Assembly: GCA_041745535.1 (NCBI GenBank)
Contig: JBGTIS010000139.1
Span: forward strand, 1 to 8,456
Length of the DNA: 8,456 nucleotides
Direction: 5' to 3'
Source of the DNA: JBGTIS01 sp041745535
GTDB taxonomy: Bacteria; Bacteroidota; Bacteroidia; Cytophagales; Cyclobacteriaceae
Shown here: piece by piece, positions 1-6,259 of the stretch
Layout of the letters: each line of letters starts with the position of its first letter
Position numbering within the stretch: position 1 is the first letter of the stretch
Program-made: the position numbers and the translations under genes
The notes under the pieces: generated by a model
Database searches by the model: none
Told to the model about the DNA's origin: nothing
Seen by the model: only the letters and a program-made list of their open reading frames with translations

Positions 1-182
1 AGGCTGCTTAAAAGCACGAAACTAATCGCTAGTAGCGAAATTATTTATCATACCACTCCATGCCTTTACTTATCACAAGAAATTGTAAAAGTAGGATGAA
101 TGCTTTCCTTTCTAGCGCGGATAAGCTTGGAAGCTTTACGAAAAAAAAATGTTTAAGTATTGTTTAAGTACACAAAATAAAA

Positions 183-223
183 AAGCCCTAAAAGTTGCTG
201 ATTATCAATAACTTATAGGGCTT
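183..223 (-). terminator. Rho-independent terminator of tRNA-Arg
   Basis: The arms at 183-196 and 210-223 pair at 13 of 14 positions, with an A-A mismatch in the middle and a 13-base loop. Read on the minus strand, the stem is followed by a U-rich run (complement of the A-rich tract 174-184). It lies just past the 3' end of the leftward tRNA-Arg, as an intrinsic terminator should. The plus-strand side has no T-run, so it probably works leftward only. Confidence 0.8.
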
Positions 224-230
224 AACCAAG

Positions 231-304
231 TGACCTTGACAGGATTCAAACCTGTAACCTTCTGATCCGTAGTCAGATGCTCTATTCAATTGAGCTACAA
301 GGCC
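231..304 (-). tRNA. tRNA-Arg(ACG)
   Basis: The minus strand folds into a complete 74-nt cloverleaf. The acceptor stem GGCCTTG/CAAGGTC has one G-U pair, the D stem is GCTC/GAGC, and the anticodon stem TCTGA/TCAGA encloses loop CTACGGA. The T stem is ACAGG/CCTGT and the discriminator is A. The anticodon ACG reads arginine CGN codons after A34 is deaminated to inosine by TadA. CCA is not encoded and must be added by the CCA-adding enzyme. Unusually, the T loop is TTTGAAT (U56 instead of C56) and the D loop has A19 instead of G19, so the conserved 19-56 tertiary pair is A-U and not G-C. All stems are intact, so the gene looks functional. It has its own promoter and terminator. Confidence 0.96.
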
Positions 305-315
305 AAATCAGATTG

Positions 316-348
316 CAAAGGTAAATAATTATTTCCTTTGTTTGCAAA
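316..348 (-). promoter_or_regulatory. Bacteroidota-type promoter of tRNA-Arg
   Basis: On the minus strand a TTTG -33 element (345-348) and a TACCTTTG -7 element (316-323) are separated by 21 bases, matching the Bacteroidota sigma-ABfr consensus TTTG-N(17-23)-TAnnTTTG. The -7 box ends 11 bases before the first base of the tRNA, leaving a very short 5' leader. Consensus fit, spacing and position agree; a transcription start has not been shown. Confidence 0.7.
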
Positions 349-453
349 CCAATTCGATACATATACAATGGGTTCATCAGTTACTCGTTTGTATATCTGT
401 ATTTAAGACACATAGTAATTGCCTGTCAATGTGCACAGTATAGGTAATTCTAT

Positions 454-461
454 TACCTTTG
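454..461 (+). promoter_or_regulatory. Candidate -7 element of the outer-membrane protein gene
   Basis: TACCTTTG matches the Bacteroidota -7 consensus TAnnTTTG and is identical to the boxes before tRNA-Arg and the antiporter. It ends 37 bases before the ATG at 499. I see no good TTG/TTTG at -33 spacing (about 430), so this is a half-supported promoter. With the tRNA-Arg promoter it makes the 305-498 gap a divergent promoter region. Confidence 0.45.
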
Positions 462-498
462 CAGGCTTAATTGTATAACTGACAACTGCTGACAATTT

Positions 499-1221
499 AT
501 GAAATCTATTTTTCTCACATTTATATTTAATCTGTTTTGTATTCTGTTATTTGCTCAATCTACGGAAAATTCAGGCAGAATCCCTGGTGCACAGCCTGAT
601 TTCCCTGGAACTTTGGTAATAGACTTTGGACCAAATTTTTTGCGGAATGCACCCGATAGTATGGATCTTAATATTTTTGGCTCACGAGGATTTGGTCTTT
701 ATTATCTGTATGAAGTATACTTCCCTAATTCGCATTTCTCTTTCCATCCTGGTATTGGGTTTGGCTTTGAAAAGTATAGTTTTTCTAATAATATAACGTT
801 GAGTGATGTTTCAGGCGATGATCCTACCCGTATTGTTCCTCTAGATGATGACATTTATACCTCGGTAGATAAATCTCAATTGGCTACTAATTACCTGGAG
901 ATTCCCTTGGAATTGCGTTTTTTTAGTAATAAAGAAATCGAGGGGAAAGGTTTTATGGCCGCGGTGGGCGGTAAATTCGGATTTTTGTTGGATAGTTACA
1001 CAAAAATAAAATATGAACAAGGTGGTGATACCAAAAAACAAAAATTAAAGCAGGGTTATAATCTTAACCCGATACGATATGGAGTGCAGGCTCGCGTAGG
1101 CTGGCGTGGGATTAACCTGTTTGGTTATTATGGCTTTTCGCCTTTATTCAAAAAAGACAAGGGCCCTGAACAAACGGATGCGAATAACATTAAAGTTGGA
1201 TTATCCATAGCCTTATTCTAA
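499..1221 (+). CDS. Outer-membrane beta-barrel protein, PorT-like family
   Basis: The product is a 240-aa predicted outer-membrane barrel. Residues 1-19 form a Sec signal peptide (Lys2, hydrophobic core, probable cleavage after LLFA, leaving Gln20). The rest is alternating short strands rich in Gly and aromatic residues, with charged loops at about 100-128 and 170-190, ending in a C-terminal Phe (GLSIALF) as barrel proteins often do. NYLEIPLELRF (131-141) is the conserved signature of the Bacteroidota PorT/OMP_b-brl_2 proteins. The length fits a small 8-10-strand barrel. PorT itself serves the type IX secretion system, but this large family is mostly uncharacterised and no T9SS gene is adjacent, so PorT function cannot be claimed. 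The ATG is the first after a TACCTTTG box and heads a good signal peptide. The gene is monocistronic; the next gene is a tRNA on the other strand. Confidence 0.8.
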   Translation: MKSIFLTFIFNLFCILLFAQSTENSGRIPGAQPDFPGTLVIDFGPNFLRNAPDSMDLNIFGSRGFGLYYLYEVYFPNSHFSFHPGIGFGFEKYSFSNNITLSDVSGDDPTRIVPLDDDIYTSVDKSQLATNYLEIPLELRFFSNKEIEGKGFMAAVGGKFGFLLDSYTKIKYEQGGDTKKQKLKQGYNLNPIRYGVQARVGWRGINLFGYYGFSPLFKKDKGPEQTDANNIKVGLSIALF

Positions 1222-1280
1222 AATCAAATAATTCGCGAGCACCATTGAATCTAAACCTCCAGAATATAATAAAATAGCCT

Positions 1281-1309
1281 GATGCTTTTTAAGCTACTGA
1301 AAAAGCATT
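1281..1309 (-). terminator. Hairpin terminator between the barrel gene and tRNA-Gly
   Basis: ATGCTTTTT (1282-1290) pairs with AAAAAGCAT (1300-1308), extendable by a G-U pair, with a 9-base loop. It begins just past the tRNA-Gly 3' end, and on the minus strand a U-rich stretch follows (complement of about 1264-1277). It most likely ends tRNA-Gly transcription. It also lies 60 bases after the stop of the rightward barrel gene and may serve both sides, although the plus side lacks a T-run outside the stem. Confidence 0.6.
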
Positions 1310-1310
1310 G

Positions 1311-1383
1311 AGCGGGAAACGGGACTCGAACCCGCGGCCCTCAGCTTGGGAAGCTGATGCTCTACCAACTGAGCTATTCCCGC
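1311..1383 (-). tRNA. tRNA-Gly(CCC)
   Basis: The minus strand gives a complete 73-nt cloverleaf. The acceptor stem GCGGGAA/TTCCCGC is perfect, the D arm is GCTC-AGTTGGTA-GAGC, and the anticodon stem TCAGC/GCTGA encloses loop TTCCCAA. The T arm is GCGGG-TTCGAGT-CCCGT, with one G-U pair, and the discriminator is T. Anticodon CCC reads the glycine codon GGG. The D and T loops carry the usual G18G19 and U55C56, in contrast to the nearby tRNA-Arg. CCA is not encoded. I found no correctly spaced -33/-7 pair upstream; TATATTTA at 1399-1406 (minus) is the nearest -7-like string. Confidence 0.96.
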
Positions 1384-1724
1384 TTTTATGGCAGTAAGTA
1401 AATATAATGTTTTATCAAATAGCGTAGTAAATCTTAAAAAAATATTTCTTATTCGCTAATCTACCTTAGCTTATCCTTATCTTTTGTTAAAGTATTAAAT
1501 GAATAGAACTTTTTGAATTTGCTTTTCTCCAGCCTGCCCAAATTATTCATTTAAGGGCATATTTAAATATTTTTTTGCCATATGTAATTTTTTTAGGAAG
1601 AAGGAATTATTGTTAAACTTAAAAACCAAAAAAGTTGATAATTCTAATAAATTCTTACTAAATGAAGTTATTACGCGAATCAAGAGTTAAAAGCCAATAG
1701 ATAACAAGCCGCAGATTCCATTAT
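1384..1724. other. AT-rich intergenic stretch, nothing recognised
   Basis: These 341 bases between tRNA-Gly and the glycosyltransferase remnant are strongly AT-rich and broken by stops in all frames I checked. There is no hairpin-plus-T-run, tRNA-like fold or clear repeat. It may be further decayed 3' sequence of the neighbouring pseudogene, but I see no residual protein similarity. Confidence 0.5.
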
Positions 1725-2988
1725 TTAAAAATTATTCCGTTCAAAAATGTATACATCACGCGCGATGGGAGATGTGAGTTTTTCCTTCATTCGAAATTGT
1801 CCTGACCATTGCTGATCCGGATAAGGATTTTTAGAAAATATTAGATTGGCATTTTTCGGATCGGACAATACAAAATTCATTTTATGTGCCTTAACCAAAC
1901 TGTATTTAAAGTATAAATAAAAATATAACCGCAATGTGCATAAAAGTCAATAGCAACCAGAAGCGTACCCTGTCCGACGAATACCTGAAAACCGGAATAG
2001 CCAAAGCACTGAATACTAAAAAAACCGCCCATCCTTTGGTGCTGGTGCCGGTAAAAAAGCTGAGCGACTCTGCCACCGCGATCGGATAAATTCTGGCTGG
2101 TGCACTGTAACCATATATTTGTTACCTACTACAGATGACATACCGCTAAATAAAAATACTGGCATATAGCAAAAAACAATGCCAAATCCAATCAGCAAAC
2201 TACTAAAAATCACAATTTTAGCTCCCTTTTTATCTTTCTGTATTAAGCAGATGGCTATGCCTACCATACTATTTGCCAGAAAAGGAATAAGAAAGGAAGG
2301 TATGATATAGGTTCCTACCCCTGAAGCCACAATATACCCGGCAAAGTATACGTACTTTTTATAGAATATTCCCAGGATCATCAATTATTTAGGAAAGCAG
2401 ATATGATAACTGATTGTAAAAAACATGGTTATTGGGTATCGGATAAAAAATGGAAGTGACAATCATATTTTGAGCAAAGCAGGTGTATGACCATAAGTCG
2501 TCAAGAAAAATAATAAACTGCCTGTATTGTACCAGCTGAAAGCCGAAGGCCAGGCCCATAATAATAAGGAAGGCAACAATTTTCCTGTTTCCTAAACTTT
2601 TAAGCACTCGAAAATACCGGTTTATAAGGCGAAAATAAGCATCATAAAGGGCATTAACTGAGGAAATCACAACCGACCAGAAGCGGCCAATCAAAATGAT
2701 TATCAATGTAAAAACAACAAGAAGCATCAGGCTTACATAGCGACTAATTATATACCTTTTATAGGTAAATAATAATTGCGTTCCCCCGGTTGATATTTTA
2801 TAAAAAAGCCTGGTTTGCTCATTGAACCACGTCATGATTTCCTCATATGAAAACCACCCCCCAGCCATACAAAGCGCAACAAATAAAAAAGCAATTAATA
2901 GCGGAAAGCATACCGTTGCCACAGATAGTAGGATAATGGCTTTCGCGTTTTTTGCAGAGGTATTGGTTTTTACAGAAAGGGTCAGCAT
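1725..2988 (-). pseudogene. Decayed multi-pass GT-C-type glycosyltransferase membrane protein
   Basis: Four fragments in order make one recognisable polytopic protein. (1) 2988 to 2389, 199 residues: hydrophobic segments near 18-44, 86-101 and 137-155, then an acidic pair D163-D164 in LDDLWSY and PNNHVFYNQLSYLL. This arrangement, acidic site then PxPNNH, is typical of Bacteroidota GT-C enzymes that use lipid-linked sugars at the membrane. It stops abruptly at TAA. (2) From 2384: a membrane stretch with GVGTYIIPSFLIPFLAN and later FLFSGMSSVVGNKYM, which in intact relatives lies about 100 residues further on, so an internal deletion is likely. (3) From about 2090 the homologous reading moves to another frame (YPIAVAESLSFFTG, two more hydrophobic helices) and ends at TAA near 1917. 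(4) It returns to the earlier frame for the C-terminal tail (KAHKMNFVLSD, ending FERNNF). One deletion and two or more frameshifts make it non-functional. The acceptor is unknown. The ATG at 2988 is 33 bases from the LRR gene stop, so the two may once have been co-transcribed. Confidence 0.75.
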
Positions 2989-3021
2989 ATCTGGAAAAGG
3001 TTATCACAACCCCACTTAAAG

Positions 3022-3740
3022 TTAAAAAAGCGAACAAAAGGCAGGCATCTGGCTATCAAAAAAATGGAAGATTAAGTTTAAAAAATATTCTATTGTTATT
3101 AAAAAGTTAAGCAATTTGTCGGCCAGATTTGCCTGGCGGCTCATCAGTTTATCGCTACTCAGCCTTAGCTCGCGCAAATTTGATAATTTTGCTATGGAAG
3201 AAGGCAACCCTGCCAACGCATTATTTTGGGCATGCAACTCTTTCAAATTAACGAAATCTCCTATTGATTCCGGCAATGCGGTTAACTGATTGTGGTATAA
3301 CCGCAGTTCCACCAAAGCTAACATACCGCCCAAATGCTCAGGCAAAGCCGCAAGCTGGTTATCAGCCACATTTAAATATCGCGGATTTTTAAGATTGGTA
3401 ATAGCATTGGGCAAATTGGTTAACTGATTGTTACTGATGTACAGGAAATGGGTAAGGTTAATCAGTTCTCCCAATGCGTGTGGCAAATTGGTTAGCAAAT
3501 TATGCCCCAGGTCAAGCGTATGCAGGCTTTTCAGCTTTCCAATATTTTCGGGCAAATATGCCAATCGGTTATTGCCCAAATTTAAAAATCGCAGATGCTT
3601 TAAATCGAAAAGGCAATCGGGTAAGGTGGTTAGTAAATTGTTGAACAAGCTCAATACCTCAAGGTGAGTAACCTGGCAAATACTTTCAGGCAAGGCGATA
3701 AGGTGCTGGTGATTAAACTGTAATTTTTTTCTGTAGCCAT
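3022..3740 (-). CDS. Leucine-rich-repeat protein, frame broken at an A7 run near its start
   Basis: The sequence encodes about eight tandem LRRs of roughly 23 residues with consensus LxxLxLxxNxLxxLPxxIgxL, the bacterial/plant-type spacing of protein-interaction solenoids. Repeat 5 (LTHFLYISNNQLTNLP) has one extra residue, repeat 6 begins with Pro (PRYLNVADNQLAALP), and the last is degenerate. A hydrophobic, Phe-rich tail of about 30 residues follows. No signal peptide, kinase or GTPase domain is seen. The LRR frame has no ATG upstream: it is open back to a TGA at 3783-3781, and the first usable codon inside is TTG at 3693, which would cut into a repeat. The ATG at 3740 starts MATEK and would run straight into LQFNHQHLIALPES if one more A were present in the run at 3724-3730. 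As written, the ATG frame stops after 29 codons. The gene may be a recent pseudogene, a sequencing error or a frameshift-expressed gene. It lies upstream of the decayed glycosyltransferase. Confidence 0.65.
3723..3731 (-). other. A7 tract / slippery heptamer A AAA AAT
   Basis: In the frame of the ATG at 3740, the minus strand reads GAA AAA AAT, which forms the heptamer A AAA AAT. A -1 slip here, or a transcript with one extra A, enters the LRR frame exactly (…TTA CAG TTT AAT). This fits the X XXY YYZ pattern for -1 frameshifting. The run of seven is short for efficient polymerase slippage, and I see no strong stimulatory hairpin downstream, so a simple indel is equally likely. Confidence 0.4.
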
Positions 3741-3807
3741 GCCTGAATAAAATGTCTCCTTTTGCGAGATTAAAGCATTTTCAAACGATATGAAAAGCAA
3801 CCAGTAA

Positions 3808-3839
3808 TTTGATGAATGGAAGCATTGTAAATACTTTTA
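3808..3839 (+). promoter_or_regulatory. Candidate promoter of the Nudix regulator gene
   Basis: A TTTG -33 element (3808-3811) is followed after 20 bases by TACTTTTA (3832-3839), which matches TAnnTTTG at all but the last position. Spacing is right for the Bacteroidota housekeeping sigma factor. Transcription would start near 3845, giving a leader of about 95 bases, long for this group and able to hold control sites or the 28-codon reading frame noted separately. Confidence 0.4.
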
Positions 3840-3939
3840 GTTAAAATCAACAGATACAATAAAGACCAATGAAAAAGATTTTCAACAATTATCGGGAAAA
3901 AGGATTTTATTATGTAAATACGTCAGAAATTTATCTATT

Positions 3940-4707
3940 GTGGATCAGGAACTAAAAGACATATTTCATCAGGGAGGCGAATTGTTTCATCCCGGCTTTT
4001 CAATTGATTGGGTTATTTTTGGATATCGTCCTAATCAGCTTACCGTATTGTTGTTAAAAATGTCGAATATGGACCAGTGGACGTTGCCTGGTGGATTTTT
4101 AATGAAAAAGGAAGATGTGGATGTAGCTGCCAATCGGCTGCTGAAAATGCGTACCGGTTTGGAAAACCTACCGCTCCGGCAGTTTTACCTCTTCGGCGAT
4201 GTAGCACGCTTCGACCCTCAGTTTAACCGCAAACGGCTGCAAAACGACGGCATACAGGTTGCCCCCGATCACTGGTTTCTGCAACGGTTTATTACTTTGG
4301 GTTACTATGCCCTGGCCGATTCTTCAAAACTGACTCCCCAGCCCGACCCGATGACAGAAGCCTGCCAGTGGTGGCTGTTGGATGAAGTGCCTCAACTAAT
4401 TCTGGACCATAATCGCATTATCGATAAAGCCCTGGCCACCCTGCGCCTGCAACTGAATTACCTGCCCATTGGCTTTGATGTGCTGCCCGAAAAATTTACG
4501 ATGACCGAATTACAACAGTTGTACGAAACCATACTGGGAAAACCACTGGACAGCAAAACCTTTCAGAAAAAAATGCTTTCATTGAACATTCTGGAAAAGC
4601 AAAGTGAAGGTATTATGAGCCTGGCACAAAAAACACCACGCCTTTATAGCATTGATTTTCAAAAATATCAGGATGCGCTGCAGTATGGTTTCCAGTCAGG
4701 CTGGTAA
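3940..4707 (+). CDS. Nudix-domain transcriptional regulator (NrtR/AraR-like)
   Basis: The 255-aa product has a Nudix fold at about residues 19-150 and a C-terminal winged helix at about 175-250, the layout of NrtR (NAD metabolism) and Bacteroides AraR (arabinose). The core is clear: SIDWVIFGYR (21-30), QWTLPGGF (46-53), an FGDVARFD stretch, and LGYYALAD. The Nudix box Gx5Ex7REUxEExGU survives as G52, E58, R66, G73 and L74, but the three catalytic Glu of REUxEE are Leu67, Met70 and Arg71. Hydrolysis is therefore very unlikely and the domain probably senses a ligand. The C-terminal AQKTPRLYSIDFQKY motif is typical of the family. The start is GTG at 3940: it places the usual ~20 residues before the fold, and the next in-frame Met (41) would destroy it. 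No sugar or NAD genes are adjacent, so the regulon cannot be named. The stop abuts the stop of the convergent antiporter gene. Confidence 0.85.
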   Translation: MDQELKDIFHQGGELFHPGFSIDWVIFGYRPNQLTVLLLKMSNMDQWTLPGGFLMKKEDVDVAANRLLKMRTGLENLPLRQFYLFGDVARFDPQFNRKRLQNDGIQVAPDHWFLQRFITLGYYALADSSKLTPQPDPMTEACQWWLLDEVPQLILDHNRIIDKALATLRLQLNYLPIGFDVLPEKFTMTELQQLYETILGKPLDSKTFQKKMLSLNILEKQSEGIMSLAQKTPRLYSIDFQKYQDALQYGFQSGW

Positions 4708-6171
4708 TTATGATACAGTCAGCTTAGCATACACTTCATCCAGAGATTGCCGCGAATCGGACATTACCATAAGCTTGTCACCGGCTTCCAGCACAGTAGC
4801 GCCTTTTGGGGTAATAAATTTCCCTGCTCTTTTGATCAGAACAATCAGTGCGGTTTTCGGAAAACCAATCTGAACGATGGGCTTCCCGCTGATCAGGCTG
4901 TTGGGTGGTATTTCTATTTCAACCAGCTCTGATTTTACCTCATCGGAAAGTTCCATATCCAAAGGGGTTTTTCGTTTCGCGCCTTCCGGTAAAGCCACAT
5001 GCAGCCAACGTGCCATAATGGGGAGGGTAGAACCTTGCAGCAGCACTGAACTAACGGCAATAAAAAATACCAGATTGAAAATCATATCCGCTTTCTCCAC
5101 ACCCGCTATTAAAGGATAGGTGGCGAACACAATAGGAACCGCGCCCCGCAACCCTACCCAGGAAATAAACAGCCGGTTACGGTTCCGCGTTTTGAAAAAG
5201 GCCAGACTGATGAATACTCCAATGGGCCGCGCCACGAAAATAATAAACAGAGAAATAAGAACGCCCACTCCGATAACCGGAACAATTTCTGAAGGAAAAA
5301 CCAACAATCCCAGGGTAAGGAACAGCACAATCTGCATGAGCCAGGCCATGCCATCGAAAAACTTCATCAGGCTTTTTTTATGAATCACGCTGTTGTTCCC
5401 CAGTACCAAAGCCGCGATATATACGGCCAGAAATCCATTTCCCCCAATGGTATCGGTCAGGGAAAAGGTAAAGAAAACCAGTGCAATGGCCAGCACCGGA
5501 TACAACCCATCGAAATCGAGATTAATTCTGTTAATAATTCTTATCATTAACCTGCCCATTATATACCCGGTTAAGGCACCCAGAAACATTTGCAAAAAGA
5601 ACAGCGGAATGATAGACCAGAAGGATGTGTCTCCGGTAGCTACAATGCTGGTAAGGCTTATGGTAAGAAAATAAGCCATGGGATCGTTACTGCCACTTTC
5701 AAGTTCCAGCGTAGGCCTGATGAAACCTTTCAGCCCCACGCTTCTTGACCGCAGAATAGAAAATACAGCCGCCGCATCGGTTGACGACACAATGGCGCCG
5801 AGCAAAAGTCCTTCGGCCAGGGTAAAGTCAGTGATGAACAAAACAAAAAAACCTACCGTGCCCGCTGTAAATAGTACACCTAAGGTAGACAAGGAAATAC
5901 CCCTCCATAAAATTGGTTTCACGCTTACCCATTTGGTATCTAGTCCGCCTGAAAACAAAATGAAGTTGAGCGCCACAATGCCAATAAACTGCGTGGTAGC
6001 GGGGTCATCGAAGTAAATACCCCCCAGGCCTTCAGAGCCGGCCAGCATGCCGGTTACCAGGAAGAAAATTAAGGTAGGTACACCAATTTTAAAGGACGTT
6101 TTCCCGGCAATAATACTGATGAAAAGCAGGACAGAACCTGCGAAAAGGATGTTCTCGGTTGAAAAAATCAT
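4708..6171 (-). CDS. nhaP2: K+/H+ antiporter, CPA1 family (NhaP2/CvrA-like)
   Basis: The 487-aa inner-membrane protein exchanges monovalent cations (probably K+, possibly Na+) for protons and so takes part in pH and potassium homeostasis. About twelve hydrophobic helices occupy residues 5-395. The ion-site motifs are present: SSTDAAAVFSIL (129-140) and ELESGSNDPMAYF (156-168), where N162-D163 is the Asn-Asp pair of CPA1 exchangers. SWVGLRGAVPI follows near 340, also diagnostic. A cytosolic RCK_C/TrkA-C domain (about 405-485: VEIEIPPNSLISGKPI, GDKLMVMSD) probably binds a nucleotide or other regulator. E. coli NhaP2 is about 578 aa with an extra C-terminal CorC/HlyC-type domain that is absent here. 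K+ over Na+ is inferred from family resemblance. The ATG at 6171 follows a TACCTTTG box by 19 bases. It shares strand with the acyltransferase gene upstream but has its own promoter signal, and it ends flush against the Nudix gene. Confidence 0.9.
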   Translation of the reverse strand: MIFSTENILFAGSVLLFISIIAGKTSFKIGVPTLIFFLVTGMLAGSEGLGGIYFDDPATTQFIGIVALNFILFSGGLDTKWVSVKPILWRGISLSTLGVLFTAGTVGFFVLFITDFTLAEGLLLGAIVSSTDAAAVFSILRSRSVGLKGFIRPTLELESGSNDPMAYFLTISLTSIVATGDTSFWSIIPLFFLQMFLGALTGYIMGRLMIRIINRINLDFDGLYPVLAIALVFFTFSLTDTIGGNGFLAVYIAALVLGNNSVIHKKSLMKFFDGMAWLMQIVLFLTLGLLVFPSEIVPVIGVGVLISLFIIFVARPIGVFISLAFFKTRNRNRLFISWVGLRGAVPIVFATYPLIAGVEKADMIFNLVFFIAVSSVLLQGSTLPIMARWLHVALPEGAKRKTPLDMELSDEVKSELVEIEIPPNSLISGKPIVQIGFPKTALIVLIKRAGKFITPKGATVLEAGDKLMVMSDSRQSLDEVYAKLTVS

Positions 6172-6190
6172 AGTTTATTTTGCTGACCGA

Positions 6191-6198
6191 CAAAGGTA
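6191..6198 (-). promoter_or_regulatory. Candidate -7 element of the antiporter gene
   Basis: The minus strand reads TACCTTTG, a full match to TAnnTTTG, ending 19 bases before the antiporter ATG. The -33 region is poor: only TTAA-like sequence lies at the right spacing. If used, it gives a leader of roughly 10-15 bases and makes the antiporter independent of the acyltransferase gene 88 bases upstream. Confidence 0.5.
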
Positions 6199-6259
6199 AT
6201 TAATCCATGCTGGAGGATTAAAAAAAATCTGCAAAAGGAAAAATAAATTAAATGTTCTG

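Noticed and set aside
28..46. AATCGCTAGTAGCG recalls a conserved string near the 3' end of 16S rRNA.
   Set aside because: The match is short and the flanking sequence does not follow 16S; nothing else rRNA-like is present.
1..99. A plus-strand frame open from the window edge to TGA at 97-99, possibly the end of an upstream gene.
   Set aside because: Thirty-two residues without a recognisable motif or coding character. A cut-off gene cannot be excluded but is not supported.
150..170. Two copies of TGTTTAAGTA one base apart.
   Set aside because: Too short and too AT-rich to mean more than chance; no further copies and no gene start nearby.
1934..2089. A 51-codon plus-strand frame (MCIKVNSNQKRTLSDEY…) of higher GC, first read as foreign DNA inserted into the glycosyltransferase remnant.
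   Set aside because: The minus strand of the same bases, in another frame, encodes a fitting continuation of the membrane protein (YPIAVAESLSFFTG and two hydrophobic helices). The plus-strand frame is its antisense shadow.
4877..6016. Several plus-strand frames of 80-112 codons opposite the antiporter gene.
   Set aside because: They are antisense to a strongly conserved membrane protein, have no domain resemblance and arise from its codon pattern.
6199..6225. A small AATCC/GGATT hairpin beside an eight-base T-run (minus strand) after the acyltransferase gene, considered as a terminator.
   Set aside because: On the minus strand the T-run comes before the 5-bp stem and not after it, so it does not have terminator geometry.
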